A DNA stretch of 39,674 bases from CAYUVF01 sp964448045 (GTDB taxonomy: Bacteria > Bacteroidota > Rhodothermia > Rhodothermales > Salinibacteraceae), in assembly GCA_964448045.1 (NCBI GenBank), contig CAYUVF010000041.1, forward strand, positions 1-39,674, given 5' to 3'. Positions 16,745 to 24,790 of the stretch are shown piece by piece. The translations under genes were made by a program, and so were the position numbers. Numbering within the stretch: position 1 is the first letter of the stretch; the number at the start of each line of letters is the position of its first letter. The notes under the pieces were generated by a model that had not been told where the DNA came from, did not search any database, and was given only the letters and a program-made list of their open reading frames with translations.

Positions 16745-18817
16745 TCAGTTCTCGATAGGCCAAAAGACGCCGAAGCGAAAGAGCTGGTTCGGGAGCGGAT
16801 AGACGGGCACCATGAGGGTGCCTACCTGCAGATTCGTTCCTCCGAGTACATTTTCGAATGCAAAAAACAGCGTAGCCCCCCGCAGGCCGATGTCGGCGCG
16901 GATGTCGAGGGTGCTGCTCGGGCCGTAGCGCAGCGGCGTACCGGCTTGTACGGCGGCGCCCGGCGGCGGCACGGCGAAAAGGGCCGAGGGACCATGAAAC
17001 TGGCGGCTGCGCATCCGTGTCCAGGCTCGCCCGCCGAGGCTCAGGTCGGTGTCGAGGTCGCCGTCGAAGGCGACGAAACGTGCGCCGATGCGGGCGCGCC
17101 CGAACGCATCCGGCAGCGTTGCGCTGATGCGCCGGTGTGCGCTGGAGACTGTCTCGTTGAACACGCGCACCGCCGTGGCCTGGGCTGTGGCATAGAGCCC
17201 GCTTTCGGCAGCGCGGCGCCAGCCGATTTGTAGGGTGGCCCCGGCTCGCTGCAGCGGATCGTCCAGCGCGCGGTACGCGAGGGTGTCGCCCGGCGCCGGC
17301 GCGAACAGCTCGATGGGATCGCGGATCTGATGGGCGAAGACGCGCATCTGCGCATCAAATACCCCCCAACGCCCCGCCCCGCCCAACTCGCCACGGACGA
17401 TCGTTTCGGTCTGCAGCGCATCCAGCGGCTCGATCAGCGAGCCGAAGCCGTGCTCCTGGACCCAGGAGGTGGGCTGCCCCGCCAGCCCGGCCGAAGCGAA
17501 GACGCGAGCGCGGGCCCAGCGCTGCTCGATGCGTGCGCTGACCGACGGATAGGTGCGCCCGTCGTCGAGGTGCCCTCCGGCATCGAGTTCGAGGCGCGTC
17601 CGCCCCCAGCCGATCGAGTCGTGCACGGTCGCATCGAAGCGGGATCGCGTGCCGGGATTGGGACCGAGGGCATTGCCGCTGCTGGCGCGGTCCACTGCGC
17701 CGCTCAGCCGGGCGGTGAGGTGGTGGCGACCGCGGGTGACATCGTGGCGGACGAATCCGGCGAAGGTGTTTGTGACAGCATCGAGCGTATCGGTCGACGT
17801 GAGGTGGCGGAACGTCTGCTTAGTCCACCGGGCCGAGAGGGTGCTCACGTGCGCTGGTGTGAAGGCACGGCGCCCCGTGAGCGTGAGGTCGTTGCGGAGG
17901 GTTTGGCGGCGGGCTGTGTTGTCGCGCACCTGCGCGATCGTGGGGTTGTAGACCGTGCCGAACGCGCCCCCTACGGGCACGACACCGCCGTTGACGCCGG
18001 TGCGGTGGCGCGTGTGGAGGTCGGATAGCCTGACGGACCAGCCGGAGCGCCGGTACTGGAGGCGCCCCAGCCAGCGGCGCTCGCGGCGCAGGTCGCTATT
18101 GGGGTACGTATTGTTGGCGCCGCGGCCGAAGTAGCCGCCCACAATCTGGAAGAGGCCGGGCGGACCGCCAAAGCTGATCTCGCGCTGCTGGGCGTGTGCG
18201 ACGGCGATCGCCTGCATGCCTTCGCTGTGGCGGCGGAAGCGCAGCTCGGTCAGCGGGCGTTCGATGTCGTAGCGCCGCGTTTCGGCTTGAGCGCCCACGG
18301 CCTGTCCGGAGGCGCCTGCCCCGATGCGGGGGGGGCGAAGGAACTCCATCGGCAGCAGGTCGAAGCGGGGCCGTCCGGTGAGCGGATCGGTGAAGGCGTG
18401 GCCGTCGAGGGTGAGGTGGGGCCGCTGAGGGTGGAAGCCCTGCATCGACCATCCGTGCGGCCAGCCCGTGGCGCCGAGGTCGTACTGGAACGCCCCCGGC
18501 GCTGTCGCGAGGAGATCGGTGACGTGGGCGGCGTTCGTTTCGATGGGGGGCGTCGCGGCGAGCGGTGTGCCCCAGGGGCTTGTCAGGAAGGGCAGGGGCG
18601 GGCGCAGCGCCGGCTCGCGCTGCGAGGTCGTATCGGCGGCGGGAGCGGGGGCAACCGTCGTATCGGGCGGTGGGGTGCGGGCGGTATCGGGCACCTGCGC
18701 CTGCGCCGGTACGGAGAACATCAGGAGCACCAGGAGGGTGAGGGCGCAGAGGCGTCCGCCTGGTTGGGGCGCTTCGCCTCGCTGTTCGTCGGGCCGGTTG
18801 TGCCTCCGGGTTATCAT
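16745..18817 (-). CDS. TonB-dependent-receptor-like outer-membrane barrel with a plug-like N-terminal domain
   Basis: Predicted outer-membrane protein of about 690 residues. I start at ATG 18817 (MITRRHNRPDEQ), which gives a signal sequence LCALTLLVLLMFSVPAQAQ. A Pro/Thr/Ala-rich linker follows, then a region like a TonB receptor plug: VTDLLATAPGAFQYDLGATG, LTLDGHAFTDPLTGRPRFDL and LPMEFLRPPRIG, corresponding to the family pattern DLL..PG, LDG and ip...ie.iev. The rest is rich in alternating beta strands with many Arg residues and ends PNQLFRFGVFWPIEN, as in TonB-receptor C-termini. No clear TonB box or N-terminal CarboxypepD-like domain is seen. The substrate is unknown and the plug is weak, so a plain porin-like barrel remains possible. 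The stop of the deoxynucleoside kinase lies 43 bases upstream. Confidence 0.75.
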   Translation of the reverse strand: MITRRHNRPDEQRGEAPQPGGRLCALTLLVLLMFSVPAQAQVPDTARTPPPDTTVAPAPAADTTSQREPALRPPLPFLTSPWGTPLAATPPIETNAAHVTDLLATAPGAFQYDLGATGWPHGWSMQGFHPQRPHLTLDGHAFTDPLTGRPRFDLLPMEFLRPPRIGAGASGQAVGAQAETRRYDIERPLTELRFRRHSEGMQAIAVAHAQQREISFGGPPGLFQIVGGYFGRGANNTYPNSDLRRERRWLGRLQYRRSGWSVRLSDLHTRHRTGVNGGVVPVGGAFGTVYNPTIAQVRDNTARRQTLRNDLTLTGRRAFTPAHVSTLSARWTKQTFRHLTSTDTLDAVTNTFAGFVRHDVTRGRHHLTARLSGAVDRASSGNALGPNPGTRSRFDATVHDSIGWGRTRLELDAGGHLDDGRTYPSVSARIEQRWARARVFASAGLAGQPTSWVQEHGFGSLIEPLDALQTETIVRGELGGAGRWGVFDAQMRVFAHQIRDPIELFAPAPGDTLAYRALDDPLQRAGATLQIGWRRAAESGLYATAQATAVRVFNETVSSAHRRISATLPDAFGRARIGARFVAFDGDLDTDLSLGGRAWTRMRSRQFHGPSALFAVPPPGAAVQAGTPLRYGPSSTLDIRADIGLRGATLFFAFENVLGGTNLQVGTLMVPVYPLPNQLFRFGVFWPIEN

Positions 18818-18860
18818 CGGATGGTTCCCCTCACGCTCATACGCCCACTCGCAAGCGCCA

Positions 18861-19520
18861 TTATTCGTCGGGAAAGAGACCAAACAGGCGGCTTTCGACG
18901 CGCTGGATGACGTGGCGCCGGTCGTCCTCGTTGTTTACGAAGTCGAGCTCATCCACATCGATAATCATCTTCGGCCCGAGGTCGTAATCCTCGATCCAGT
19001 TCTCGTAATGGCGTTGCAGCCGCTCCAGGTAATCGATACGGATGGTGGACTCGAACTCGCGTCCGCGCTGTTGGATGTGCTCAACCAGCGTGGGCACCGA
19101 AGCGCGCAGGTACACCAGCAGCGTCGGCGGCCGTAGGTACGAGGTCATGATCGAGAAGAGCTGCGTGTAGTTGTGGTAGTCGCGCTTGCTCATGAGGCCC
19201 ATCTCGTGGAGGTTGCGCGCGAAAATCTCGGCATCCTCGTAGATCGAGCGGTCCTGCACGATGGACCCCTCGGCGTTTTCGATGTCTTGCTGATGCTTGA
19301 AGCGGCTGGAGAGGAAGTAGACCTGCAGGTTGAAGGACCAGCGCCGCATGTCGTTGTAGAAATCCGTCAGATAGGGATTGTCGTCGACCTGTTCGTAGAA
19401 GGCTTCCCATCCAAAATAGCCGCTTAGGATGTCGGTCAGAGAGCTTTTGCCAGCGCCAATGTTGCCGGCGATGGCCACGTACTTGGAGGATCGGTGCTCG
19501 GAGTCCGAGGGGGTGTTCAT
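18861..19520 (-). CDS. Deoxynucleoside kinase (dGK/dAK-like)
   Basis: Nucleotide-salvage kinase that phosphorylates deoxynucleosides with ATP; 219 residues, normal for the dNK family (PF01712). From ATG 19520 (MNTPSDSEHRSSKYVAIAG) it shows the P-loop GNIGAGKSSL (19-28), the substrate-site segment FYEQVDDNPYLTDFY, the DRS-type motif VQDRSIYEDAEIFA, and the lid region RGREFESTIRIDYLERLQRH with its arginines. It ends IIDVDELDFVNNEDDR, typical of dGK/dAK from Bacteroidota and Firmicutes. Base specificity cannot be set from sequence alone. In-frame sequence upstream of 19520 is not conserved-looking and crosses an inverted repeat, so the shorter start is preferred. The next gene in transcription order is the TonB-like barrel. 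Confidence 0.9.
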   Translation of the reverse strand: MNTPSDSEHRSSKYVAIAGNIGAGKSSLTDILSGYFGWEAFYEQVDDNPYLTDFYNDMRRWSFNLQVYFLSSRFKHQQDIENAEGSIVQDRSIYEDAEIFARNLHEMGLMSKRDYHNYTQLFSIMTSYLRPPTLLVYLRASVPTLVEHIQQRGREFESTIRIDYLERLQRHYENWIEDYDLGPKMIIDVDELDFVNNEDDRRHVIQRVESRLFGLFPDE

Positions 19521-19572
19521 GAGGAGGGTGGGGGCGTGCAATCCAGAAACCGTGTGCAGGGGCGTCGCATCA

Positions 19573-19649
19573 GTTTTGATCGTCCGGGGGCGAGATCGCG
19601 AGCAGCAGCCCATCGAAATCGATCGGAGCCCGGAGGCATGCATCAAAAC
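19573..19649. other. Inverted repeat in the leader of the deoxynucleoside kinase
   Basis: GTTTTGAT (19573-19580) and ATCAAAAC (19642-19649) form a perfect 8-base inverted pair around a GC-rich centre that itself contains TCGAAATCGA. It lies in the 227-base gap between the SDR and kinase genes and could be a folded leader or a protein site. No function is assigned. Confidence 0.35.
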
Positions 19650-19747
19650 AGCATCACAACATACGGCAGCCGCGCCGCGGGCGTGTAGCGTTTGTGCGAA
19701 AATCCGATGGGTCGAGGACCGTTCGCCCGGCCTGCCGCCCGGCGACG

Positions 19748-20671
19748 TTACCGCCGGAAGGTGCGCAGGTAGGCCAGGTTCTCCGGCGTGAACGGCGTAT
19801 TCTCCACGTCGAAGTCGTCGAAGAAGGCGGAGGGGTCGCACGTGTTACCGGTTACCAGCATCTCCAGCTGGTCGATGGAGATCGGCGCGAGGCCGAGGCG
19901 GCTAAACAGCTTCACGAGCGGGCGCCCGAGCCAGAGGGGGAGGTGGAGCTTGGGTTTCGGCGCGACGCCCATGCCTTTCGCGATGCGGTCGAGCACGGTG
20001 TTGAACGGGAATGCCCGCCACCCCGCCGCGCAATACGTTTGGCCGGAGGCGGCATCGGTGGTGAGCGCCTGCACGAAGGCGTTGGCGACGGCTTCGACGG
20101 CAATGGGCGCGAGCTGGTAGCGCCCGTCACCGAAGACCGGGAGGATGGGGAAGGGGCCGATCAGGGTGGTGACGAGCCGCGAGGCAAACTCGATCCCGTC
20201 TGGACCCGGATCGCCGAAGACGATGGAGGGGCGGAGGATCGTCCAGTGGGCAAAGCCCGATTCTTTGACGTGCTGCTCGGCCCGCCACTTGGTCGTCTGG
20301 TAGGCCGAGCGGCCGTTCGGATGGGCGCCGTTTGCGCTCATGTGGATGAAGCGCTCGATGCCGGCCTGCCGGGCTTCGTGCACGATGTGGATCGTGCCCT
20401 CGACGTGGACGGCTTCGAAGGTGACGCCGTGGCGAGGCTGCTCGTCGATGATGCCGACGAGGTGGATGACGGCGTCGCATCCGTCCATCGCGCCCGCAAG
20501 CGTATCGGGATCCGTGACATCGCCGCGGACGGTTTCCACGGGATCGCCGCCTTCGACGAGCGAAGGCGAGCCGTCCCGCACGAGGCACCGGGCCGTGTGG
20601 CCCGCGTCGATCAGCGAACGGAGGACGTAGGAACCGACAAAGCCGGTGGCGCCAGTCAGGAAAACATGCAT
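19748..20671 (-). CDS. NAD(P)-binding atypical SDR, complex I NDUFA9-like
   Basis: A 307-residue NAD(P)-binding protein of the extended/atypical SDR group that includes NDUFA9-like and NmrA-like proteins. The nucleotide-binding motif is at the very start (VFLTGATGFVGSYVLRSLI, residues 3-21), which fixes ATG 20671 as the start. Arg29 and Arg32 (TARCLVRDG) favour NADP(H). Further signatures are VRGDVTD (48-54), AVIHLVGI (about 66-73), and the catalytic-type YQTTK (about 122-126) after HMSANGAHPNGRS, which fits the SDR Ser-Tyr-Lys pattern. WTILRPSIVFGDPG is the usual substrate-domain entry. The C-terminal part is more variable. Function in the cell is unknown; relatives include quinone-associated and sugar-nucleotide proteins. 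It follows the phosphofructokinase gene by 44 bases and is probably cotranscribed with it. Confidence 0.88.
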   Translation of the reverse strand: MHVFLTGATGFVGSYVLRSLIDAGHTARCLVRDGSPSLVEGGDPVETVRGDVTDPDTLAGAMDGCDAVIHLVGIIDEQPRHGVTFEAVHVEGTIHIVHEARQAGIERFIHMSANGAHPNGRSAYQTTKWRAEQHVKESGFAHWTILRPSIVFGDPGPDGIEFASRLVTTLIGPFPILPVFGDGRYQLAPIAVEAVANAFVQALTTDAASGQTYCAAGWRAFPFNTVLDRIAKGMGVAPKPKLHLPLWLGRPLVKLFSRLGLAPISIDQLEMLVTGNTCDPSAFFDDFDVENTPFTPENLAYLRTFRR

Positions 20672-20715
20672 GGGCGGAGAGGTCGAAGCGTGCGAGAGAA
20701 TGGAGACGGGGACGT

Positions 20716-21846
20716 TTAGGCAACGACGGCTGCGCCGTGGAGGTTACCCAGCCGTTCATTGAGATCGCTGACGCCGAAGGACGTTCCCAGGCCGCACCCG
20801 GCGATGAGCAGGGGCGCGGTGGACGGGACGGTGCGCGTCTGGCCTGCGACGGATTCGAGGTCGACGCTCGTGAGGTGGCCGTCCTGGATGGCGACCATCC
20901 GACCGAAGGTGCCTTCTGCGACGAGTGTCGCGGCATAGGCTCCGTAGATCGTCGAGAGGTTGCGGTCGAACGCCGTGGGGGTGCCGCCGCGCTGCATGTG
21001 GCCGAGGATCGTCGTGCGCACCTCGCTGTGGACCTGGTCCTGCAGCTGATGCTCCAGCACATGCCCGATACCGCCGAGCCGAACCGGATCGGGGCTGTCT
21101 TCGATGATTTTGCCGATGGCGCGCTCGCCGCCCCTGGGCTTGGCCCCCTCGGCCACGGCGATGATCGTAAAGCGCTGGCCGCCGTTTTCGCGCTCGCGGC
21201 AGACCTGCACGATCTCGTCAACTTCGTATTCCAGTTCGGGGATGAGGATGACATCGGCCCCGCCGCCGACGCCGGCATGCAGCGCAATCCACCCGGCGTA
21301 GCGGCCCATCGTCTCGACGATCATCACGCGGTGGTGGCTCTGAGCTGTGGTGTGGATCCGGTCGATGGCCTCCGTGACGATGGAGACGGCCGTGTCGAAG
21401 CCGAAGGTGCGGTCGGTGCCCATCACGTCGTTGTCGATGGTCTTGGGCACGCCTACGATGTCGAGGTCCTTCTGCTGGAGGCGGTGCGCGATCGACATGG
21501 TGCCGTCGCCGCCGATGGCCACGATGGCATCCAGCCCCAGATCGCGGTACGTCCGGATGGCGTCGGCCGAGCAGTCGGTCCCCCCGCGTCGGTAATAGTC
21601 GAACGGATTGGCCTTGTTGCTGGCACCCAGGATGGTGCCGCCCTCGGTGAGGATGCCGCTCACGTCGCGGTAGTCGAGCGCGATGATGTCGTGCTCGATC
21701 AGCCCGCGGAAGCCGTCTTTGATCCCGACGACCTCGGCGTTCTGTTGGAGGATGAGATTTTTCGTCACCGCCCGGATGACGGCGTTGAGCCCCGGGCAAT
21801 CGCCGCCGCCGGTGAGCACGCCAACGCGAAGGGAAGAAGCCGGCAT
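20716..21846 (-). CDS. pfkA: 6-phosphofructokinase, group III type (Gly/Lys signature)
   Basis: Phosphorylates fructose 6-phosphate in glycolysis. The 376-residue protein from ATG 21846 has GVLTGGGDCPGLNAVIR (9-25), IGGDGTM (111-117), VPKTIDND (133-140, catalytic Asp138), the substrate loop VETMGRYAGWIALHAG, and LGHMQRGGTPTAFDR. The residue after GGD is Gly115, as in ATP-dependent enzymes, but the position equivalent to E. coli Gly124 is Lys135 (PKTIDND), as in PPi-dependent enzymes. This Gly/Lys mix is known from group III, for example actinobacterial ATP-PFKs. ATP use is therefore likely but not certain. It is the first gene of the long minus-strand block and is divergent from the potassium transporter locus. 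Confidence 0.94.
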   Translation of the reverse strand: MPASSLRVGVLTGGGDCPGLNAVIRAVTKNLILQQNAEVVGIKDGFRGLIEHDIIALDYRDVSGILTEGGTILGASNKANPFDYYRRGGTDCSADAIRTYRDLGLDAIVAIGGDGTMSIAHRLQQKDLDIVGVPKTIDNDVMGTDRTFGFDTAVSIVTEAIDRIHTTAQSHHRVMIVETMGRYAGWIALHAGVGGGADVILIPELEYEVDEIVQVCRERENGGQRFTIIAVAEGAKPRGGERAIGKIIEDSPDPVRLGGIGHVLEHQLQDQVHSEVRTTILGHMQRGGTPTAFDRNLSTIYGAYAATLVAEGTFGRMVAIQDGHLTSVDLESVAGQTRTVPSTAPLLIAGCGLGTSFGVSDLNERLGNLHGAAVVA

Positions 21847-22160
21847 GGAAAGGAAAAGCTAAATTCAAAAGAGGAGGGTAAAGATGCAGCTGCACTTCCT
21901 TAAGATGAGGCGCTTGGACGTGGTGTGCAACCCTCGCGTGAAGAGCGCTGCGCTGGATGGGGGCGGATGCGTCGTGGCACCGACTTTCAATCAGTCTGCA
22001 TCAGCCCCAGTCGGCATGATTCGATCCCGTGGAGCACAGCGGTTGAACATCGTTCCATCTGGTGCTTATTCTTGCGCAGGTCGTTTGTCCGGTTCGCCCG
22101 TGTGCGGGGGGCACTACGTCGGCGGACCGTACCGCATCTGCGCTACACCACGAAAGCATA
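21847..22160. other. Divergent intergenic region, pfkA / trkH-like
   Basis: A 314-base gap between divergently transcribed genes, so it should hold both promoters. No tRNA, terminator or known riboswitch was recognised; in particular, no match to the c-di-AMP (ydaO) riboswitch that precedes many potassium transporters. Short open frames here have no credible protein features. Confidence 0.5.
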
Positions 22161-23570
22161 ATGGCTGAAACGGGGGATCACGCATACCGGGTGCCAGCGC
22201 CTCCGCGCGTTCTGGCTGAACCGGACCCCACCCCAGGTGTTTGTAGGCTCATTTGGGCTGCTCATCGCGCTGGGAACGCTGGGGTTCTTGACGCTTCCCG
22301 GCCTTTACACCGGTGAGGCGCTCTCGTTCATCGATGCGCTCTTCACGGCCACGAGCGCCATCTGCGTGACGGGTCTGATTGTCGTCGACACGGCAACGTA
22401 TTTTACGGCGTGGGGCAGGCCTATATCCTGCTGCTCATCCAGCTGGGTGGGCTGGGGATCATCACATTCACGAGCTACATCCTGATGTCGCTCGGCCTGC
22501 GCATGCCGCTGCATCACGAGTCGCTCTCGCGCAGCACGGCTGATGTCGCCCCACTGGTGGACTACCGGGCCCTCGGGCGCAATATCATCCGGTTTACGTT
22601 CGTCATGGAGGGGATCGGGGCCGCGCTACTGTTTCTTTTTTGGCGGTCGCACTTTGGCACCGGCGAGGCGCTGGGGCACGCCGTCTTCCACGCCATCAGC
22701 GCGTTCTGCAACGCGGGCTTCTCGACGTTCAGCGACTCGCTCATGGGATTCCATCAGATGCCCCATTTGCTGCTCGTGGTGATGGGGCTCATCGTGGGCG
22801 GCGGCATCGGATTCCTGACCATCGAGGAGTTGCGCGTGATGAGCACGCGTTCGTCGGAGCGGTACCGGCGCCTGTCGCTGCACTCGCGCCTCGTGCTGGT
22901 GGCGACGGCGGTCTTGCTCGTGGGGGGATGGGGTGCGTACACGCTATTCGAATGGAACGTGACCCTCGCCGAGATGCCGCTGCTCGATAAGCTTACGAAC
23001 GGTCTGTTTATGAGCGTCACCGCCCGCACGGCGGGGTTCAACACGGTCGACTACGGCCAGGTGGCCGACAGTACCAACTTCCTCACGATCCTGCTCATGT
23101 CCATCGGCGGCTCGCCGAGCTCGACGGCCGGCGGCCTGAAGACGACGACCATCGCCGTAATCGGGCTGCTCGCCTGGGCGCGGATGCGCGGCTATCGTGC
23201 GACGAGTTTCGCGGGTCGCTCTATCCCCGACGAGACCGTGCAGCGCTCCGTGGGGCTCTTTGTGTTTGCCTTTGGCCTCGTCACCGCCAGCATCTTTTTT
23301 TACACGGCCAGTGAGTTGGCCTGGCTCGCCCCCAGTCAAACGAACGGGCGCTTTCTGGAATATATGTTCGAGGCCGTTAGCGCCTTCAATACGGTGGGCC
23401 TTTCGATGGGCGTCACGGGGGATCTTTCCGGCTTTGGCCGGAGCCTCACCATCTTCATGATGTACGTCGGTCGCGTCGGGCCGCTCACCTTCGCAGCGGC
23501 GCTGTTCCAGCGGCGCCGGCATGCCACTCGCTCGTTTCGCTATGCACACGAAGATGTAGCCATCGGCTGA
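22161..23570 (+). CDS. TrkH/KtrB-family potassium uptake channel subunit, two apparent frameshifts
   Basis: Membrane subunit of a Trk/Ktr potassium transporter. All four selectivity-loop segments are present: TSAICVTGLIVVDT, SAFCNAGFSTF, TARTAGFNTVD and SAFNTVGLSMG. The reading frame is broken twice. From ATG 22161 (MAETG) the frame must move by one base within about 22172-22205 to read RLRAFWLNRTPPQVF and SFIDALFTATSAICVTG. Near 22412-22415 (a run of four G) it must move back, so that YFTAWG continues as QAYILLLIQLGGLG. Both sites are at or near G runs (G5, G4), and the shifts cancel out, so 22161 and the 22410-23570 part are in the same frame. A base-calling error or recent slippage are the simplest explanations. 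Alternatively translation starts at GTG 22237 or the gene is a pseudogene. KtrA follows after 84 bases. Confidence 0.85.
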
Positions 23571-23654
23571 TTGGCGGCGCGCCTCCGGTCCGAGCGGTGC
23601 ACCCCCGGTCCGAACGGGCTTTCTGCCGTCCACCCACTCTCAATCCATTCGCTT

Positions 23655-24314
23655 ATGCAACGACTGATCTCCGTCGGGCTCGGAACTTTCGGCTCGTACG
23701 TCGCCCTCACCCTCAGCGAAAAAGGCCACGAAGTGATCGCTATTGATGTCGATGAGCAACGGATCGACAGCATCGGCCAGCACGTTACTCGTGCCATCGT
23801 GGGGGATGCGCGGGAGAAAGAAACACTGAGGCAAATCGGCGCCGAGGACGCGGATACGGCGGTCGTCAGCACGGGTGACGACATGAGCGCATGCATCCTG
23901 GCCGTGCTTGCGCTGCAAGACCTCGGGGTGGAAACGATCTACGTTAAGGTGATTTCGGAGGATCACGCCCGCATTATGCGTCGCTTGGGCGTGGAGAAGA
24001 CGGTGCTGCCCGAGCGCGACACCGCGCAGGACCTGGCCACGCAGCTGGCTCGGGGCGGCGAGGTGCGCAAGTACGTGCACCTCGGCCACGCGTTCAGCAT
24101 CCAGGAGATGGCCGTGCCGGACGACTGGACGGGCCAGACGCTCCGTGCGCTCGATCTGCATCGCACCCATAAGGTTACGATCATCGCCCGCCACGACACC
24201 ACGACCGACGCGATCGAGTCGCCCCCCGATCCGGATGTCCCGCTCGATAAGAACGATACGCTGGTCGTCGCGGGCCGCGATGATAATCTGCGGCGCCTCA
24301 CGACGCTGGTGTGA
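23655..24314 (+). CDS. Potassium uptake regulatory subunit TrkA/KtrA (RCK domains)
   Basis: Cytosolic gating subunit of the Ktr-type potassium transporter; it forms a ring on KtrB and binds nucleotides. It has 219 residues, the length of KtrA rather than the double-length TrkA. The N-terminal RCK_N Rossmann fold starts at once (ISVGLGTFGSYVALTL, residues 5-20, with the GxGxFG motif). The acidic ribose-binding segment is VIAIDVDEQRID, and GDAREKETLRQIGAEDAD follows. The C-terminal RCK_C domain spans about residues 130-219 (FSIQEMAVPDDWTGQTLRAL to DTLVVAGRDDNLRRL). I chose ATG 23655 because upstream residues are not family-like. It is the partner of the preceding channel gene, and intact, which argues that the locus is functional. 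Confidence 0.93.
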   Translation: MQRLISVGLGTFGSYVALTLSEKGHEVIAIDVDEQRIDSIGQHVTRAIVGDAREKETLRQIGAEDADTAVVSTGDDMSACILAVLALQDLGVETIYVKVISEDHARIMRRLGVEKTVLPERDTAQDLATQLARGGEVRKYVHLGHAFSIQEMAVPDDWTGQTLRALDLHRTHKVTIIARHDTTTDAIESPPDPDVPLDKNDTLVVAGRDDNLRRLTTLV

Positions 24315-24790
24315 CGTCAGCTTCGCGTTTCCATCCTATTTGGTCAATACGCTTGACTGCCACAGTCAGGCGTCCGTAGCGTGAGGAGTGCGTCGAGGTA
24401 TGCTCAACGCACCTCCGGAGCGACATGCTACTGGAACGGAGTTAGCCGTTACCCATGGAATGTTGCTACACCAATCCGTACACTACCCTTTTCGAAAGGG
24501 AGGGGTAGACCGTAAGCGAGATCTGCTGAGGTTGTGGCATACCCCCTTGTTCGCAGCCGATCCAGCGCACAGCGCGGTTACCCCGGAATCTCCCGCGGAT
24601 AAAACACCGCTCTTGCTACAGAGACTCCCGGAAGGATACCCGGTCGCGTTCTGCGCGGACGCTTGAAACTGGTCGGGACAAGGGGCGGAATGACAAACTG
24701 ATCGTTCTTATTTCTGCGGTGCGGCAAATTCATTCGCGCCGAGTAGGTAATCCGTGATCCCCCACTTCACGAAGTGAACGAGGTCTCCCT
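24315..24790. other. Structured 476-base intergenic region, ktrA / APC-USP gene
   Basis: No credible gene. Several small hairpins are visible: TGACT/AGTCA near 24354-24370, AACGG (24435-24439) with CCGTT (24446-24450), CCCTTTTCGAAAGGG (24486-24500), and CACTTC/GAAGTG (24763-24776) ending 14 bases before the APC start. The 24676-24696 stretch, read on the minus strand, and 24766-24786 resemble parts of the foldback element at 38078-38306. The gap probably combines the end of the ktr transcript, a repeat remnant and the promoter of the permease. Confidence 0.45.

Noticed and set aside
21884..22168. Possible 94-residue gene upstream of the trkH-like gene
   Set aside because: No family features, unusual Ser/Cys/Gly composition, overlaps the trkH start region; more likely non-coding promoter DNA.
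24388..24666. Possible 92-residue gene between ktrA and the APC-USP gene
   Set aside because: No domain or start signal, and codon use is unlike neighbours; it crosses several hairpins.
21847..24790. c-di-AMP (ydaO-type) riboswitch near the potassium transporter genes
   Set aside because: Checked by eye because of the ktr context; the conserved core of that riboswitch was not found in either gap.
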